Shown here: positions 1-8,766 of the stretch, in pieces | Layout: each line of letters opens with the position of its first letter | Numbering within the stretch: position 1 is the stretch's first letter | DNA from: PALSA-894 sp963828625 | Lineage (GTDB): Bacteria; Pseudomonadota; Alphaproteobacteria; Rhizobiales; Xanthobacteraceae | Direction: 5' to 3' | DNA length: 64,000 bases | NCBI GenBank assembly: GCA_963828625.1 | Contig: CAWHEX010000004.1 | Coordinates: 154,492 to 218,491 of the forward strand | Made by a program: the position numbers and the translations under genes | The notes under the pieces: generated by a model | What the model saw: only the letters and a program-made list of their open reading frames with translations | The model's database searches: none | What the model was told of the DNA's origin: nothing

Positions 1-76
1 CACGTTCGTTGCCGAGATGAAGGGCAGCCTCACGAAGGTGATCGTGCCTGAGAAGGGAACGCCGTTCACAGTCTAG
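1..76 (+). CDS. C-terminal end of an unidentified protein
   Basis: The reading frame that begins at base 2 gives 24 residues ending EKGTPFTV before a TAG at 74-76. The gene starts outside the window. The fragment is too short for a family assignment. It is followed by about 90 bases without a gene. Confidence 0.4.
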   Translation, partial: TFVAEMKGSLTKVIVPEKGTPFTV

Positions 77-169
77 GTGCCGACCGCAATTAAGGTTTAC
101 AAAGGATAGACGTCGCGTGTTTCGCGCGCTTCGCCTAACTGGAGGCTGTTCCTCATCCGGGGCAGTGTC

Positions 170-571
170 ATGGCGCGCGACAACGACGGGACTGGGCAGT
201 TCGAATGGTTCAACGCCTGGGCGTCGTTGAGCAAAGCTGAGTCCGCGTCCATGGACGCGGCGACAGCGGCGGTCGCTGCTGCTGCGGCTGCGATGGATAA
301 GCCTGTTGCGGTTCCGATCGTGGTGCCGCTTGCGCCCGTTGCGCCGAAGCCCGTCGACGATCAACTGACGCGGGATATCGCCGAAATCGAACGCGCGCGC
401 GATGCGCTCGCGGCGCTGCCGGTGCGCTCATCCAAGCGGCGCATGCAGGCGCTGACGTTGGTTCCTGCGCGAACGACCGATCGGACTCCGGTGATGATCG
501 GCGGCGTGCTGGCGCTGGTGATGCTGACCGTGTTCGGCGCCGCCGCGGCGATGAACAAGCTCTCGCGCTAA
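170..571 (+). CDS. Small single-pass membrane protein, unknown function
   Basis: The 133-residue product has an Ala/Pro-rich N-terminal two thirds with a charged helix (about residues 65-85). One hydrophobic segment lies near residues 108-128 (VMIGGVLALVMLTVFGAAAAM), followed by a short basic tail. This is the layout of a tail-anchored protein with its bulk in the cytoplasm. The ATG at 170 has no strong ribosome-binding site. I recognise no family. The frame is open throughout with normal codon use for the region, so a real gene is likely. The convergent zinc-ribbon-like gene ends only 11 bases away. Confidence 0.6.
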   Translation: MARDNDGTGQFEWFNAWASLSKAESASMDAATAAVAAAAAAMDKPVAVPIVVPLAPVAPKPVDDQLTRDIAEIERARDALAALPVRSSKRRMQALTLVPARTTDRTPVMIGGVLALVMLTVFGAAAAMNKLSR

Positions 572-582
572 GGCGCGCACAA

Positions 583-759
583 TCACGCCGCCTGCGGCAG
601 CGCGGCTTCGCGCACCTTCCACTCGTGAATCTCACCGCAGGCCGGGCAACGCGCGCGCAACGTCTCTGACTTGATGCGCAGCAGGGTTCCGATTTCGGTC
701 GTCACGCCGACATCGACGGCGCGCCTGGTCTTGGGGCAGATGAAGTACAAGCGTTCCAT
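583..759 (-). CDS. 58-residue zinc-ribbon-like protein
   Basis: Read on the minus strand, the frame begins MERLYFICPKT and ends LPQAA. An AGGAGG-type ribosome-binding site sits 4 to 9 bases before the ATG. The sequence has a Cys in YFICPK and a CxxC pair in RCPAC, compatible with a small metal-binding ribbon. Short proteins with this start are, to my recollection, common in Bradyrhizobium relatives, but I know no function. It lies just downstream of the VOC-domain gene on the same strand (37-base gap) and may be cotranscribed with it. Confidence 0.65.
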   Translation of the reverse strand: MERLYFICPKTRRAVDVGVTTEIGTLLRIKSETLRARCPACGEIHEWKVREAALPQAA

Positions 760-795
760 CGCGGCCTCCTGGGGAGGTGTGCCCGCTCCGTAGTG

Positions 796-1668
796 TCAAC
801 TTGTGAAGCGGACCACGGTTCCGAACGGATCGCGTGCCGTAACGCCGTCCGGCCCCTGCGTGAGGGGAACATCCGCAGCTTTCAGCCGCGCAATCGCGGC
901 GTCGCGTTCGGCAGCATCCGCGGCCTCGATCGCAAACCACGCAAGGCCCGCGCGATTGTCGTCGCGCTTTCCGGCGCCAGCCGAATGCCAGACATTGCTG
1001 CCGACGTGATGATGATAGCGCCCTGACGACATGAACAGCGCGCCGCCGCGTCCCGCGGTCGGATTGAGGCCGACAACGTCGCAATAGAACTTCTGCGTCG
1101 GCGCGAGGTCGCCGACACGCAGGTGGACGTGCCCGATGCGCAGGCCATCCGGCGCGCCCGCGTAGGCGGTGTTGCCGTCGTCGTCCGCGAGCTTGTCGAG
1201 ATCGAGCCGGTCGGTCGCCATCTGGATGCGGTCGCCGGTCCAGCGCCATTCCTCGGGCAAGCGGTCGCGATAGACCTCGATGCCGTTGCCTTCCGGATCG
1301 TCCAGATAGATCGCCTCGCTCACCAGATGGTCCGATGCGCCGGAAAGCTGCACGCGATTGCGCGCCGCGTGCACCAGCCAGCGCGCCAGATCGGCGCGCG
1401 TCGGCTGCAGGAACGCGGTGTGATAGAGGCCGGCGGTGCGCGGATCGTCGGGCAGCGCGCCAGGTGCGGCTTCGAGTTCGAGCAAGGTCACGCCGCCGGC
1501 CCCGAGCCGCGCGGACTTTGCATCCTTGTCGAGCACATGCAGCCCGATCGCCTGCGCATAGAAGTCCGTGAGGCGCGGAAGGTCGCGCGCCTTGAGGCCG
1601 ACCGCGCCGATGCGCAGTGGCGTGCGGTTGGCGAAGGTCACGTGGGAGGAGGGATTCGGGGCGTCCAT
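796..1668 (-). CDS. Two-module VOC-family protein, CatE-like extradiol dioxygenase
   Basis: The 290 residues contain two vicinal-oxygen-chelate modules, about residues 17-140 and 175-288. Candidate metal ligands are the His of LYHTAF and the Glu of GIEVY in the first module, and His of GHVHL and the HHH run of RYHHHVGSNVW in the second. This pattern fits the COG2514 catechol-2,3-dioxygenase/CatE group, which opens aromatic rings using Fe(II). The last strand reads GTVVRF, without an obvious acidic ligand, so the substrate and even dioxygenase activity are uncertain. It is transcribed away from gatC, and the 162 bases between them must hold both promoters. Confidence 0.75.
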   Translation of the reverse strand: MDAPNPSSHVTFANRTPLRIGAVGLKARDLPRLTDFYAQAIGLHVLDKDAKSARLGAGGVTLLELEAAPGALPDDPRTAGLYHTAFLQPTRADLARWLVHAARNRVQLSGASDHLVSEAIYLDDPEGNGIEVYRDRLPEEWRWTGDRIQMATDRLDLDKLADDDGNTAYAGAPDGLRIGHVHLRVGDLAPTQKFYCDVVGLNPTAGRGGALFMSSGRYHHHVGSNVWHSAGAGKRDDNRAGLAWFAIEAADAAERDAAIARLKAADVPLTQGPDGVTARDPFGTVVRFTS

Positions 1669-1830
1669 GACGGCTGCCTTTCTCGGTGTCGCTCCTTATA
1701 TTGGGGTGGTGGCGGCACGAACAACCGCCGCCTGCCGCCGGCACTGCAAGGAAGCCAATGCGGGCGCGCAAACGATCTTGCGGCGGGCTTCGGCCCTCTG
1801 CTAAACCCTTGGTCCGATAAGGGGTTTTCA

Positions 1831-2118
1831 ATGTCCGTCGACGCCGCCACCGTCCGCCGCATCGCGCATCTCGCGCGCATTGCGGTCGCCGACGATGAGG
1901 TCGAGCACCTCAAGGGCGAGCTCAACGCCATGCTGGCCTTTGTCGAGCAATTGCAGGAGGTCAATGTCGAGGGTGTCGAGCCGATGACGTCGGTGACGCC
2001 GATGGCAATGAAGATGCGCGACGACGTCGTGACCGACGGCGGCATTGCGGCCGACATCGTGGCGAACGCGCCCGCGACGGAAGACAATTTTTTCCTCGTC
2101 CCGAAAGTGATCGAATAG
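1831..2118 (+). CDS. gatC: Asp/Glu-tRNA(Asn/Gln) amidotransferase subunit C
   Basis: The 95-residue protein matches GatC over its full length: an N-terminal helix (VRRIAHLARIAVADDEV), the LNAMLAFVEQLQEV helix, and the typical tail with a TSVTP motif and a C-terminal EDNFFLVPKVIE. GatC wraps around GatA and stabilises the GatCAB complex, which amidates Glu-tRNA(Gln) and Asp-tRNA(Asn) in the cytoplasm. gatA and gatB follow on the same strand, interrupted by small genes. The ATG at 1831 gives the usual family length. Confidence 0.95.
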   Translation: MSVDAATVRRIAHLARIAVADDEVEHLKGELNAMLAFVEQLQEVNVEGVEPMTSVTPMAMKMRDDVVTDGGIAADIVANAPATEDNFFLVPKVIE

Positions 2119-2120
2119 CG

Positions 2121-2369
2121 ATGTGCTGGGCCTGTGAAGAGGGCGATCGCGAGCGCATCTGGGCGTTGATCGATATTATTTCGCAGGGCCAGATGCCGGC
2201 CGGGCACACGGCGGACGATTTGCGCGGCATGGGCCTGCCGCAGCCGGGCGAGCTTTATCGCGAGGAACAGCCTGACGGCACGATCCTGATCCGGCAGCAC
2301 GCGCCGTCCGAGATCGCAAAGAAGAACGAACGCCAGAACAACTTCGTCTGCGATAGTCCGGACGCATGA
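2121..2369 (+). CDS. Small hypothetical protein between gatC and gatA
   Basis: The 82-residue frame starts two bases after the gatC stop, so it is almost certainly cotranscribed and translationally coupled. It begins MCWACEEGDRERIW, with a CxxC pair, and contains a LPQPGELYREEQPDG segment. No signal peptide or membrane segment is visible. The TGA stop falls inside a Rhizobiales intergenic palindrome, so the last residues may have been set by insertion of that repeat. I recognise no family. Confidence 0.6.
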   Translation: MCWACEEGDRERIWALIDIISQGQMPAGHTADDLRGMGLPQPGELYREEQPDGTILIRQHAPSEIAKKNERQNNFVCDSPDA

Positions 2370-2409
2370 TCCCGAGAAGTGGCATCCGGTTTTCGGACAA
2401 GATCATGCG
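2363..2409. repeat. Rhizobiales intergenic palindromic repeat, copy 1
   Basis: CGCATGATC at the left end is the exact reverse complement of GATCATGCG at the right end, enclosing a GGCATCCGGTTTTCGGAC core. This is the short dispersed palindrome common between genes in Bradyrhizobium relatives. It sits 13 bases upstream of the gatA start and overlaps the stop of the preceding small gene. A second, diverged copy lies at 36857-36905. Confidence 0.8.
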
Positions 2410-2421
2410 TGAAGAAAAGCA

Positions 2422-3930
2422 ATGAGCGAACTCACGTCGCTGACGCTTGCGCAAGCGCGCGATCGTCTGCGCAAGAAGGAAATCACCGCCGCCGAGCTGA
2501 CCGACGCGCACATCGGCGCGGTCGAGCAGAGCCGCGCGCTCAATGCCTTCGTGAAGGAAACCCCGGAGGCGGCGCGCGCGATGGCGCGGGCCTCGGACGC
2601 GCGGCTCGCGAAAGGCGAGGGCGGTCCGCTCGAAGGCATCCCGCTCGGCATCAAGGATCTGTTCTGCACCAAGGGTGTGCGCACCACCGCAGGCTCGCGC
2701 ATCCTCGGCGAATTCACGCCGACCTACGAGTCGACCGTCACGGCGAACCTGTGGCGCGACGGCGCCGTGATGCTCGGCAAGCTCAACAATGACGAGTTTG
2801 CGATGGGCTCGTCGAACGAGACCTCGTGCTTCGGCCCGGTGGTCAACCCGTGGCGGCGCAAGGGCTCGAATGTCGGCGCGGAACGGGCGGGCAGATCGAG
2901 GGTGCGCATCTGGTGCCGGGCGGCTCGTCGGGCGGCTCGGCCGCGGCGGTTGCGGCAAGGCTCTGTTTCGGCGCGACCGCGACCGATACCGGCGGCTCGA
3001 TCCGCCAGCCCGCGGCGTTTACCGGGACGGTGGGGTTGAAGCCGACCTACGGGCGCTGCTCGCGCTGGGGGATCGTGGCGTTTGCGTCTTCGCTCGATCA
3101 GGCGGGCCCGATCGCCCGCACGGTGCGCGACACCGCGCTGCTGATGCGCTCGATGGCGGGGCACGATCCGAAGGACACGACCTCGGTCGATCTGCCGGTG
3201 CCGGACTACGAGGCTGCGCTCGGCCGGTCCGTAAAGGGCATGAAGATCGGCATTCCGAAGGAATACCGCCTCGACGGCATGCCGGGCGAGATCGAAACGC
3301 TCTGGCAACAGGGCATCGCGTGGCTGAAGGATGCCGGCGCCGAGATGGTCGATGTCTCGCTGCCGCACACAAAGTACGCACTGCCCGCCTACTACATCGT
3401 CGCGCCGGCCGAGGCGTCGTCCAACCTCGCGCGCTATGATGGCGTGCGCTACGGCCTGCGCGTGCCCGGCCGCGACATCATCGGCATGTACGAGGGCACG
3501 CGCGCGCAAGGCTTCGGCAAGGAGGTGCGCCGCCGCGTCATGATCGGCACCTATGTGCTCTCGGCCGGCTATTACGACGCCTATTACATCCGCGCCCAGA
3601 AGGTGCGCACGCTGATCAAGAAGGACTTCGAGGACTGCTTCGCGAAGGGCATCGACGCGATGCTCACGCCGGCGACGCCGTCGGCCGCGTTCGCGATCGG
3701 CGAGAAGGGCGGAGCGGATCCGGTCGAGATGTACCTCAACGACGTATTCACCGTGACGGTGAACATGGCGGGGCTGCCGGGTATCGCGGTGCCGGCCGGG
3801 CTCGACCGCCAGGGCCTGCCGCTCGGCTTGCAGTTGATCGGCAAGGCCTTCGACGAGGAAACGCTGTTCGCGCTCGGCCAGAAGATCGAGGACGCGGCCG
3901 GGCATTTTTCCGGCGGAGCGGTGGTGGTGA
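2422..3930 (+). CDS. gatA: Asp/Glu-tRNA(Asn/Gln) amidotransferase subunit A (two frame breaks)
   Basis: GatA is the glutaminase and transamidase subunit of GatCAB. The amidase-signature triad is visible: Lys in GIKDLF, Ser in VPGGSSGGS and Ser in DTGGSIRQPAAF. The frame from 2422 carries the N-terminus. Near 2880-2895 homology moves to the frame one base earlier, as if one G were missing. Near 3908-3912 one base appears extra, and correcting it gives the normal ERWW-type end with a TGA at 3928-3930. The corrected product is about 502 residues, slightly longer than usual because roughly ten extra residues precede VPGGSSGG. The breaks look like sequencing errors, as the rest is fully conserved. 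Confidence 0.9.
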
Positions 3931-4218
3931 TGACGCCCGAGGCGTTCAGGGCATCGGTCGTAGGGGCCGCGCCTCCCGATCTTACAGCCTGCGCTGCGGT
4001 CGCTCTGGTGGGCCGCGAAGGGCGACTGGGACAAGGCGCACAAGATCGTCATGGAAGAAGAGGGCGCGGAGGCCGCCTGGGTGCACGCCTATCTGCATCG
4101 CGTCGAGGGCGATCTGCCCAATGCCAGCTACTGGTACCGCACGGCGGGCAAGCCGGTGCAGAAGGGTCCGCTCGACGCCGAGTGGGCTGCCATCGCGGGC
4201 GCGATGCTTGCGCGCTGA
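3930..4218 (+). CDS. Conserved hypothetical protein downstream of gatA (one frame break)
   Basis: It starts at an ATG overlapping the corrected gatA stop (TGATG type). The frame begins MTPEAFRASVVGAAPPDL. One extra base near 3986 then shifts the homologous reading to the frame containing SLWWAAKGDWDKAH, AWVHAYLHRVEGD and NASYWYRTAGKPV, ending at 4218. The corrected product is about 95 residues. The pattern resembles a short helical-repeat protein that I recall next to gatA in Rhizobiales, but its function is unknown to me. Coupling to gatA suggests coexpression only. Confidence 0.7.
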
Positions 4219-4291
4219 GCGTGCCATCCGATTGTAGACAACGGCCGGATTGAAGCGTTGACTTGAGCGGTACCGGCAAAGGGGGACGGCC

Positions 4292-4735
4292 GTGACCGAC
4301 GAGAAAGCCGCGCAGACGCGCGCCACGGTTCAGGCACTGCACAAGGCCTATCTCGAGGGAAACGCCGAGAAGGTCGCGGCGCTGATCCACGACGACATCG
4401 ACTGGTGCATCTACGGACCCTCGCGCGTGTTTCCATTCGAGGGCCCGCGGCGCGGCAAGGCGCAGGCGCTGGAAGTGCTCGGCGCGATCGGCCAGCAGTT
4501 CGAACTCAAACGCTACGAGCACGAGCAACTGATCGTCGAAGGCGAGCGCGCCGCAGTGCTGTCGCAGACATCCTTCGTGCAGCGCGCGACTGGCCGGACG
4601 CTCAGCTTCCGGCTGATCAATTTCATTCGGGTGCGCGACGGGAAGATCATCGAATTCCGCGAGTTCAGCGACACGTTCGATGCCGTCGAGCAGGCTGCGG
4701 GCGCCTGGCTTCAGGTTCCGCTGATTCCCGCGTAG
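4292..4735 (+). CDS. SnoaL/NTF2-fold protein
   Basis: The 147-residue product begins at a GTG preceded by a purine-rich GGGGGA ribosome-binding site. It has the SnoaL/ketosteroid-isomerase-like pattern: an N-terminal helix ending in LEGNAEKVAALIHDDIDW, a central FEGPRRGKAQALEVLGAI segment, and C-terminal strands with LINFIRVRDGKIIEFREFSD. Members of this fold bind small hydrophobic molecules or act as isomerases and cyclases, and the substrate cannot be read from sequence. There is no signal peptide. It lies between gatA and gatB on the same strand. Confidence 0.75.
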   Translation: MTDEKAAQTRATVQALHKAYLEGNAEKVAALIHDDIDWCIYGPSRVFPFEGPRRGKAQALEVLGAIGQQFELKRYEHEQLIVEGERAAVLSQTSFVQRATGRTLSFRLINFIRVRDGKIIEFREFSDTFDAVEQAAGAWLQVPLIPA

Positions 4736-4737
4736 CG

Positions 4738-4912
4738 CTATTTCACCGGCGTTGCCCGTGGGCGAGGCGACCGGCGGAAGGTCAGCGTCGCCCTTGATCT
4801 TCTTCTCGCCGCCGAGTTCGCCGCCGGTCAGGATGAAAAAGGCCGCCGAGAGGACCAGAATTCCGCCCAGAATGATCCCGATGCCGGGATTCGGTGCATT
4901 ATTGTCAGCCAT
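4738..4912 (-). CDS. Small single-pass membrane protein (stop obscured)
   Basis: Minus-strand frame starting MADNNAPNPGIGIILGG. A hydrophobic helix follows at about residues 11-29, then a polar GGEKKIKGDADLPP tail. As given, the frame runs on without a stop through the opposite-strand SnoaL gene. Removing one A from a three-A run at 4741-4743 gives a TAG and a product of about 55 residues, which is the more likely gene. It is divergent from gatB, with about 100 bases between the starts. No function is recognised. Confidence 0.5.
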
Positions 4913-5013
4913 TGCGTGCTCCGCTAAGTCCTGTAGACCCAACGCATTGACGGCCAATGAAGTTTCGTGGGTTCCGTGCGGCCGTGCGGTGAATTTGGCG
5001 GCGAAATCGAGAC

Positions 5014-6478
5014 ATGAACGCTCCGCAGAAATCCAGGTTGATCAAGGGCGCGACCGGCGACTGGGAAGTCGTGATCGGCCTCGAGGTGCATGCGCAGGTT
5101 TCCTCCAACGCCAAGCTGTTCTCGGGAGCATCGACCGCGTTCGGCGGCGCGCCGAATTCGCCATGTCTCGCTGGTCGATGCCGCGATGCCGGGCATGCTG
5201 CCGGTGATCAATGCCGAATGCGTGCGCCAGGCGGTGCGCACCGGGCTCGGGCTGAAGGCGAAGATCAATCTGAAATCGGTGTTCGACCGGAAGAACTATT
5301 TCTATCCCGACCTGCCGCAGGGCTACCAGATCAGCCAGTACAAGCAGCCGATCGTCGGCGAGGGCGAGGTCGTCGTCGACCTGCCGGACGGCGAGAGCAC
5401 GACGGTCGGCATCGAGCGGCTGCATCTCGAGCAGGACGCCGGCAAGTCGCTGCACGACCGGCACCCGTCGATGTCCTACGTCGATCTCAACCGCTCAGGC
5501 GTGGCCCTGATGGAGATCGTGTCGAAGCCGGATATCCGCTCGTCCGAACAGGCCAAGGCCTATGTGGCGAAGCTGCGCTCGATCCTGCGCTATCTCGGCA
5601 CCTGCGACGGCGACATGGAGAAGGGGAGCCTGCGTGCCGACGTGAATGTGTCGGTGCGCAAGCCGGGTGCGCCGCTCGGCACGCGCTGCGAGATCAAGAA
5701 TATGAATTCGATCTCGTTTATCGGTGACGCCATTGAGCACGAGGCGCGGCGCCAGATCGCAATCATCGAGGATGGCGGCACGATTGATCAGGAAACGCGG
5801 CTCTATGACCCTGGAAAACGGCAGACGCGCCCGATGCGCTCCAAGGAGGAGGCGCATGACTATCGCTATTTCCCCGATCCGGATCTGCTTCCGCTCGAAC
5901 TGACGCAGGCCGAAGTGGATGCGCTGAAGGCGAAGCTGCCGGAGCTGCCGGACGAGAAGAAGGCGCGCTTCGTAGCGATCGGGCTCTCGGCCTATGACGC
6001 CGACGTGCTGGTGGCGGAGCGTGCCACGGCCGACTTTTTCGAGGCGGCCGCCAAGGGGCGCGACGCCAAGGCGGCGGCGAACTGGGTGATCAACGACCTT
6101 GGCGGACGGCTCAACAAGGAGGGCAGGGAGATTTCATCGTCTCCGGTCTCGGCCGATCAGCTCGGCGCGATCCTCGATCTCATCAAGGACGGCTCGATCT
6201 CCGGCAAGATCGCCAAGGACCTGTTCGAGATCGTCTGGTCGGAAGGCGGCGATCCGCGCGCGATCGTCGAGGCACGCGGCATGAAACAGGTCACCGACAC
6301 CGGGGCGATCGAGAAGATCGTCGACGAGATCGTCGCGAAGAACCCCGACAAGGTCGCGGACGCGAAATCCAACCCGAAGGCGGTCGGCTGGTTCGTCGGG
6401 CAGGTAATGAAGGCGTCAGGCGGGAAGGCGAACCCGCAGGCCGTGAACGACCTGCTGAAGACGAAGTTCGGCGCCTGA
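5014..6478 (+). CDS. gatB: Asp/Glu-tRNA(Asn/Gln) amidotransferase subunit B (one frame break)
   Basis: GatB binds the mischarged tRNA and phosphorylates the acyl group before transamidation. The N-terminus reads GDWEVVIGLEVHAQVSS, the cradle domain includes FYPDLPQGYQISQ, and the C-terminal YqeY-like helical tail ends with VNDLLKTKFGA. An extra C near 5160 shifts the frame after GGAPNS. Correcting it gives APNSHVSLVDAAMPGMLPV and a normal product of about 488 residues. All downstream sequence is intact, so the gene is probably functional in the organism. Confidence 0.92.
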
Positions 6479-6519
6479 TCGGCGGATGTTCGCTCTTAGT
6501 GACTGACCAGAAAAGAAGA

Positions 6520-6542
6520 ACCCCCGGCTTTTGGCCGGGGGT
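6520..6542 (-). terminator. Intrinsic terminator of the porin gene
   Basis: ACCCCCGGC and GCCGGGGGT form a perfect nine-base stem around a five-base loop. On the minus strand the stem is followed by TTCTTCTTTTC, so it ends transcripts of the porin. The plus strand lacks a T run, though the hairpin may still help separate gatB, which converges on it. Confidence 0.8.
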
Positions 6543-6572
6543 CCGTAGCTGAACTAGCCGATGATCAGCCGA

Positions 6573-8181
6573 TCATGGCCAGAAGTTGCGCTGCAGACGC
6601 AGGATCGAGGCCCAGACGTTCTCGTTCGACGGGGCATACAGTCCCGACGCACGGCCGCCCGCACCCGCGAAGTTGAACAGAACGCCGCGCGCGGCAGCCG
6701 GATTCGGTGCCTCGATGCTTCTGTTCGATCCCCGTGTACATGACTTCCAGGCCGATATCGAACTGCGGCGCCGGGTTCCAGATCGTGCGGACGCCAACCG
6801 CCCACACGTTGAAGTCCGGGTTGCAGCCGAGCACCGCGCCCGTCAGGAAGTTCGGCGTCGCACCCGCGAAGGTGCGCGTCGGACCAACCGGTGACGAGCA
6901 GAAGATGGCCGTCGCATTGGAGTTGTAGTCCACGGCGGTGTAGTTGCCCCAGACTGACGTACGCAATGCCGGCGTCCAGTAGTGCTCGAGCGCCGCCGTG
7001 ATCGTGTAGTAGCGCGTCAGCTGCTGACCGGTTGCGCCAGGTGCGCCACCTGCCAGACTAGCCGGGCCGACCGCATTGGCGAAGATCGAGTCGATCGCCC
7101 ACGCGGCTGCCACGTTACCGCCGTTGAAGCGGCCGAAGGTGTTGTTCTTGCCGCTGATGCCGCCGTCGAGACCGACATACGCGCCGGCACCCTCCGCGAC
7201 CGCACCTTCGACGTAGAACTTGTCACCCTTCGCCCACGGCAGGTTGATGACGATACCCGCCATCGCGGCCCAGCCGTATGCGTCGGCCGGAGCAAGGCCG
7301 GTGTAACCGCCCGGGCCGATCGAGCCGGCCGACGGTCGGTGTTGTTGCCGTAGTAGCCCGCACGAAGCTGGTGCAGAGCGCCGGCGATCTGTGCCGAGCC
7401 CCACGCCTGATCGACGCGCAGCGATCCCACGATGTCCGGCATGCCGATCGCCGCGTGATCGCCGAAAGGAACGGCAGTCACGTTGTACGAAGTCCTGCAG
7501 CCAACCCGGTCCAGGCTGCGCACTGATCGCGAGTGCGTCCGTGCCGGCGTCCCAGATGCCGTTGCGGCGCATGAACTGGTCTTCCAGCGCGATCGTGGCC
7601 GTGAAGCCGTTGCCGAACGTCGCCGTATAGGCGGCGAGCAGCGTGCCGGCAGCACCGGTCATCGAGGCCGTGCCAGAGTACGAGCAGCCATAGCAGAACG
7701 CACCGCCGAAGAAGTCGAAGTAGGACTGCGACTTGCCGAAGGTGAACCCTGCGAACTGGATGAAGCCACGCTCGGTGTAGATACGGCCTTGCGTCGTTTC
7801 ACCAGTGGTCGTCTGGAAGCCGGCGCGGGTGTAGGCGCGCAGGGTCCCGTATTCGGTCTGCGTGCGAACATCGAGTGACGTCGTCCAGCGAGCCCGCATG
7901 TTGTACTCGTTCGAGTCGATGCGGTTGTTACGGCCGCCGGTGCCCTGATTGTAGGGGACCGACGAGTTGCTCGTCTGGAAGCCGTACTCGGCGCGGATCC
8001 ATCCGCCGATCTTGATGCAGGTATCGGTTCCGGGAATGTAGAAGAACCCGGCGCCGTAGATGCTGCAAATCTTCACGTATTCGACCGGTTTGGCCTTAAC
8101 GGGAAGATCGGCAGCCTGTGCTCCCGCTACCGCAACGAGACCCGCTGCGGAACCGAGGAGAAGGCTTTTCACCATCTTCAT
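6573..8181 (-). CDS. Major outer-membrane porin, Rhizobiales Porin_2 type (frame breaks)
   Basis: The ATG at 8181 follows a GGAGGT ribosome-binding site. The product starts MKMVKSLLLGSAAGLVAVAG with cleavage after AQA. The mature part has the family block VEYVKICSIYGAGFFYIPG and many alternating beta strands, ending with QRNFWP, whose final hydrophobic residues suit outer-membrane insertion. Homology changes frame near 7488 (one extra base), near 7340 (one missing) and near 6720. The corrected length of about 535 residues is normal for this family. It forms trimeric diffusion pores in the outer membrane. A second copy in inverted orientation lies at 14458-16004. Confidence 0.88.
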
Positions 8182-8766
8182 CGTGACCTCCAAGTTTGCT
8201 TATCGGGAGGGTTCCGCTCGTCGGATGCCGAAGCACCCTGGAAGGTCCCCTTCAGTTCCCCGCTAACCACCCGGCTCCGAATTTCTCACCACTGGGGTAT
8301 GATCTTCAGAACCTGGACGGGGCGACCTGGGGATGCCCCCCTCCGTCGCACCGGAAACGTTACTCATGGGGCCTGCACACACAATGAAAAAAGGGCCGAA
8401 TCACAGGGCTCGAAGCGCGTTTTCAGGCATGTGTTGCACAAATGGCACTCGCTATTTTGTGTGTTTACGAATGCCAAAAGCGGGCCGTGACGCGTCAAAT
8501 CCGGCCCTCATTTTTATTAGTAAAATCAAAAACTTCCATGACGCGTCAATGTTGCCGCGACGGTAGCACGAAAACGGCGCTTCACGTATCGGAAATCCAC
8601 AGGCTCGCCTGAATGGTGGGCAATCGGTGCTGGCGGGCCGATCACACTGTTCACCGCGTCGCGGGGCACGTGATTCGATTCCTTTTCGGTGGATTTTTCT
8701 GGATCTGCCGGCGCAAGGTTTTCTGTCTGAGCGAACAGATTGCAAGGCAACGGGACCGGCGCTGAC
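8182..8766. other. Divergent intergenic region, 585 bases
   Basis: No convincing gene is present. The region separates the porin (leftward) from the TPR-methyltransferase (rightward) and must hold both promoters. It is more AT-rich around 8440-8560 and contains two copies of the palindrome TGACGCGTCA. Confidence 0.6.
8488..8548. promoter_or_regulatory. Pair of TGACGCGTCA palindromes
   Basis: Perfect ten-base palindromes occur at 8488-8497 and 8539-8548. Both continue as TGACGCGTCAA, are 51 bases apart start to start, and flank an AT-rich stretch. That spacing is close to five helical turns, as expected for paired sites of a dimeric regulator. No protein is assigned. Confidence 0.35.
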
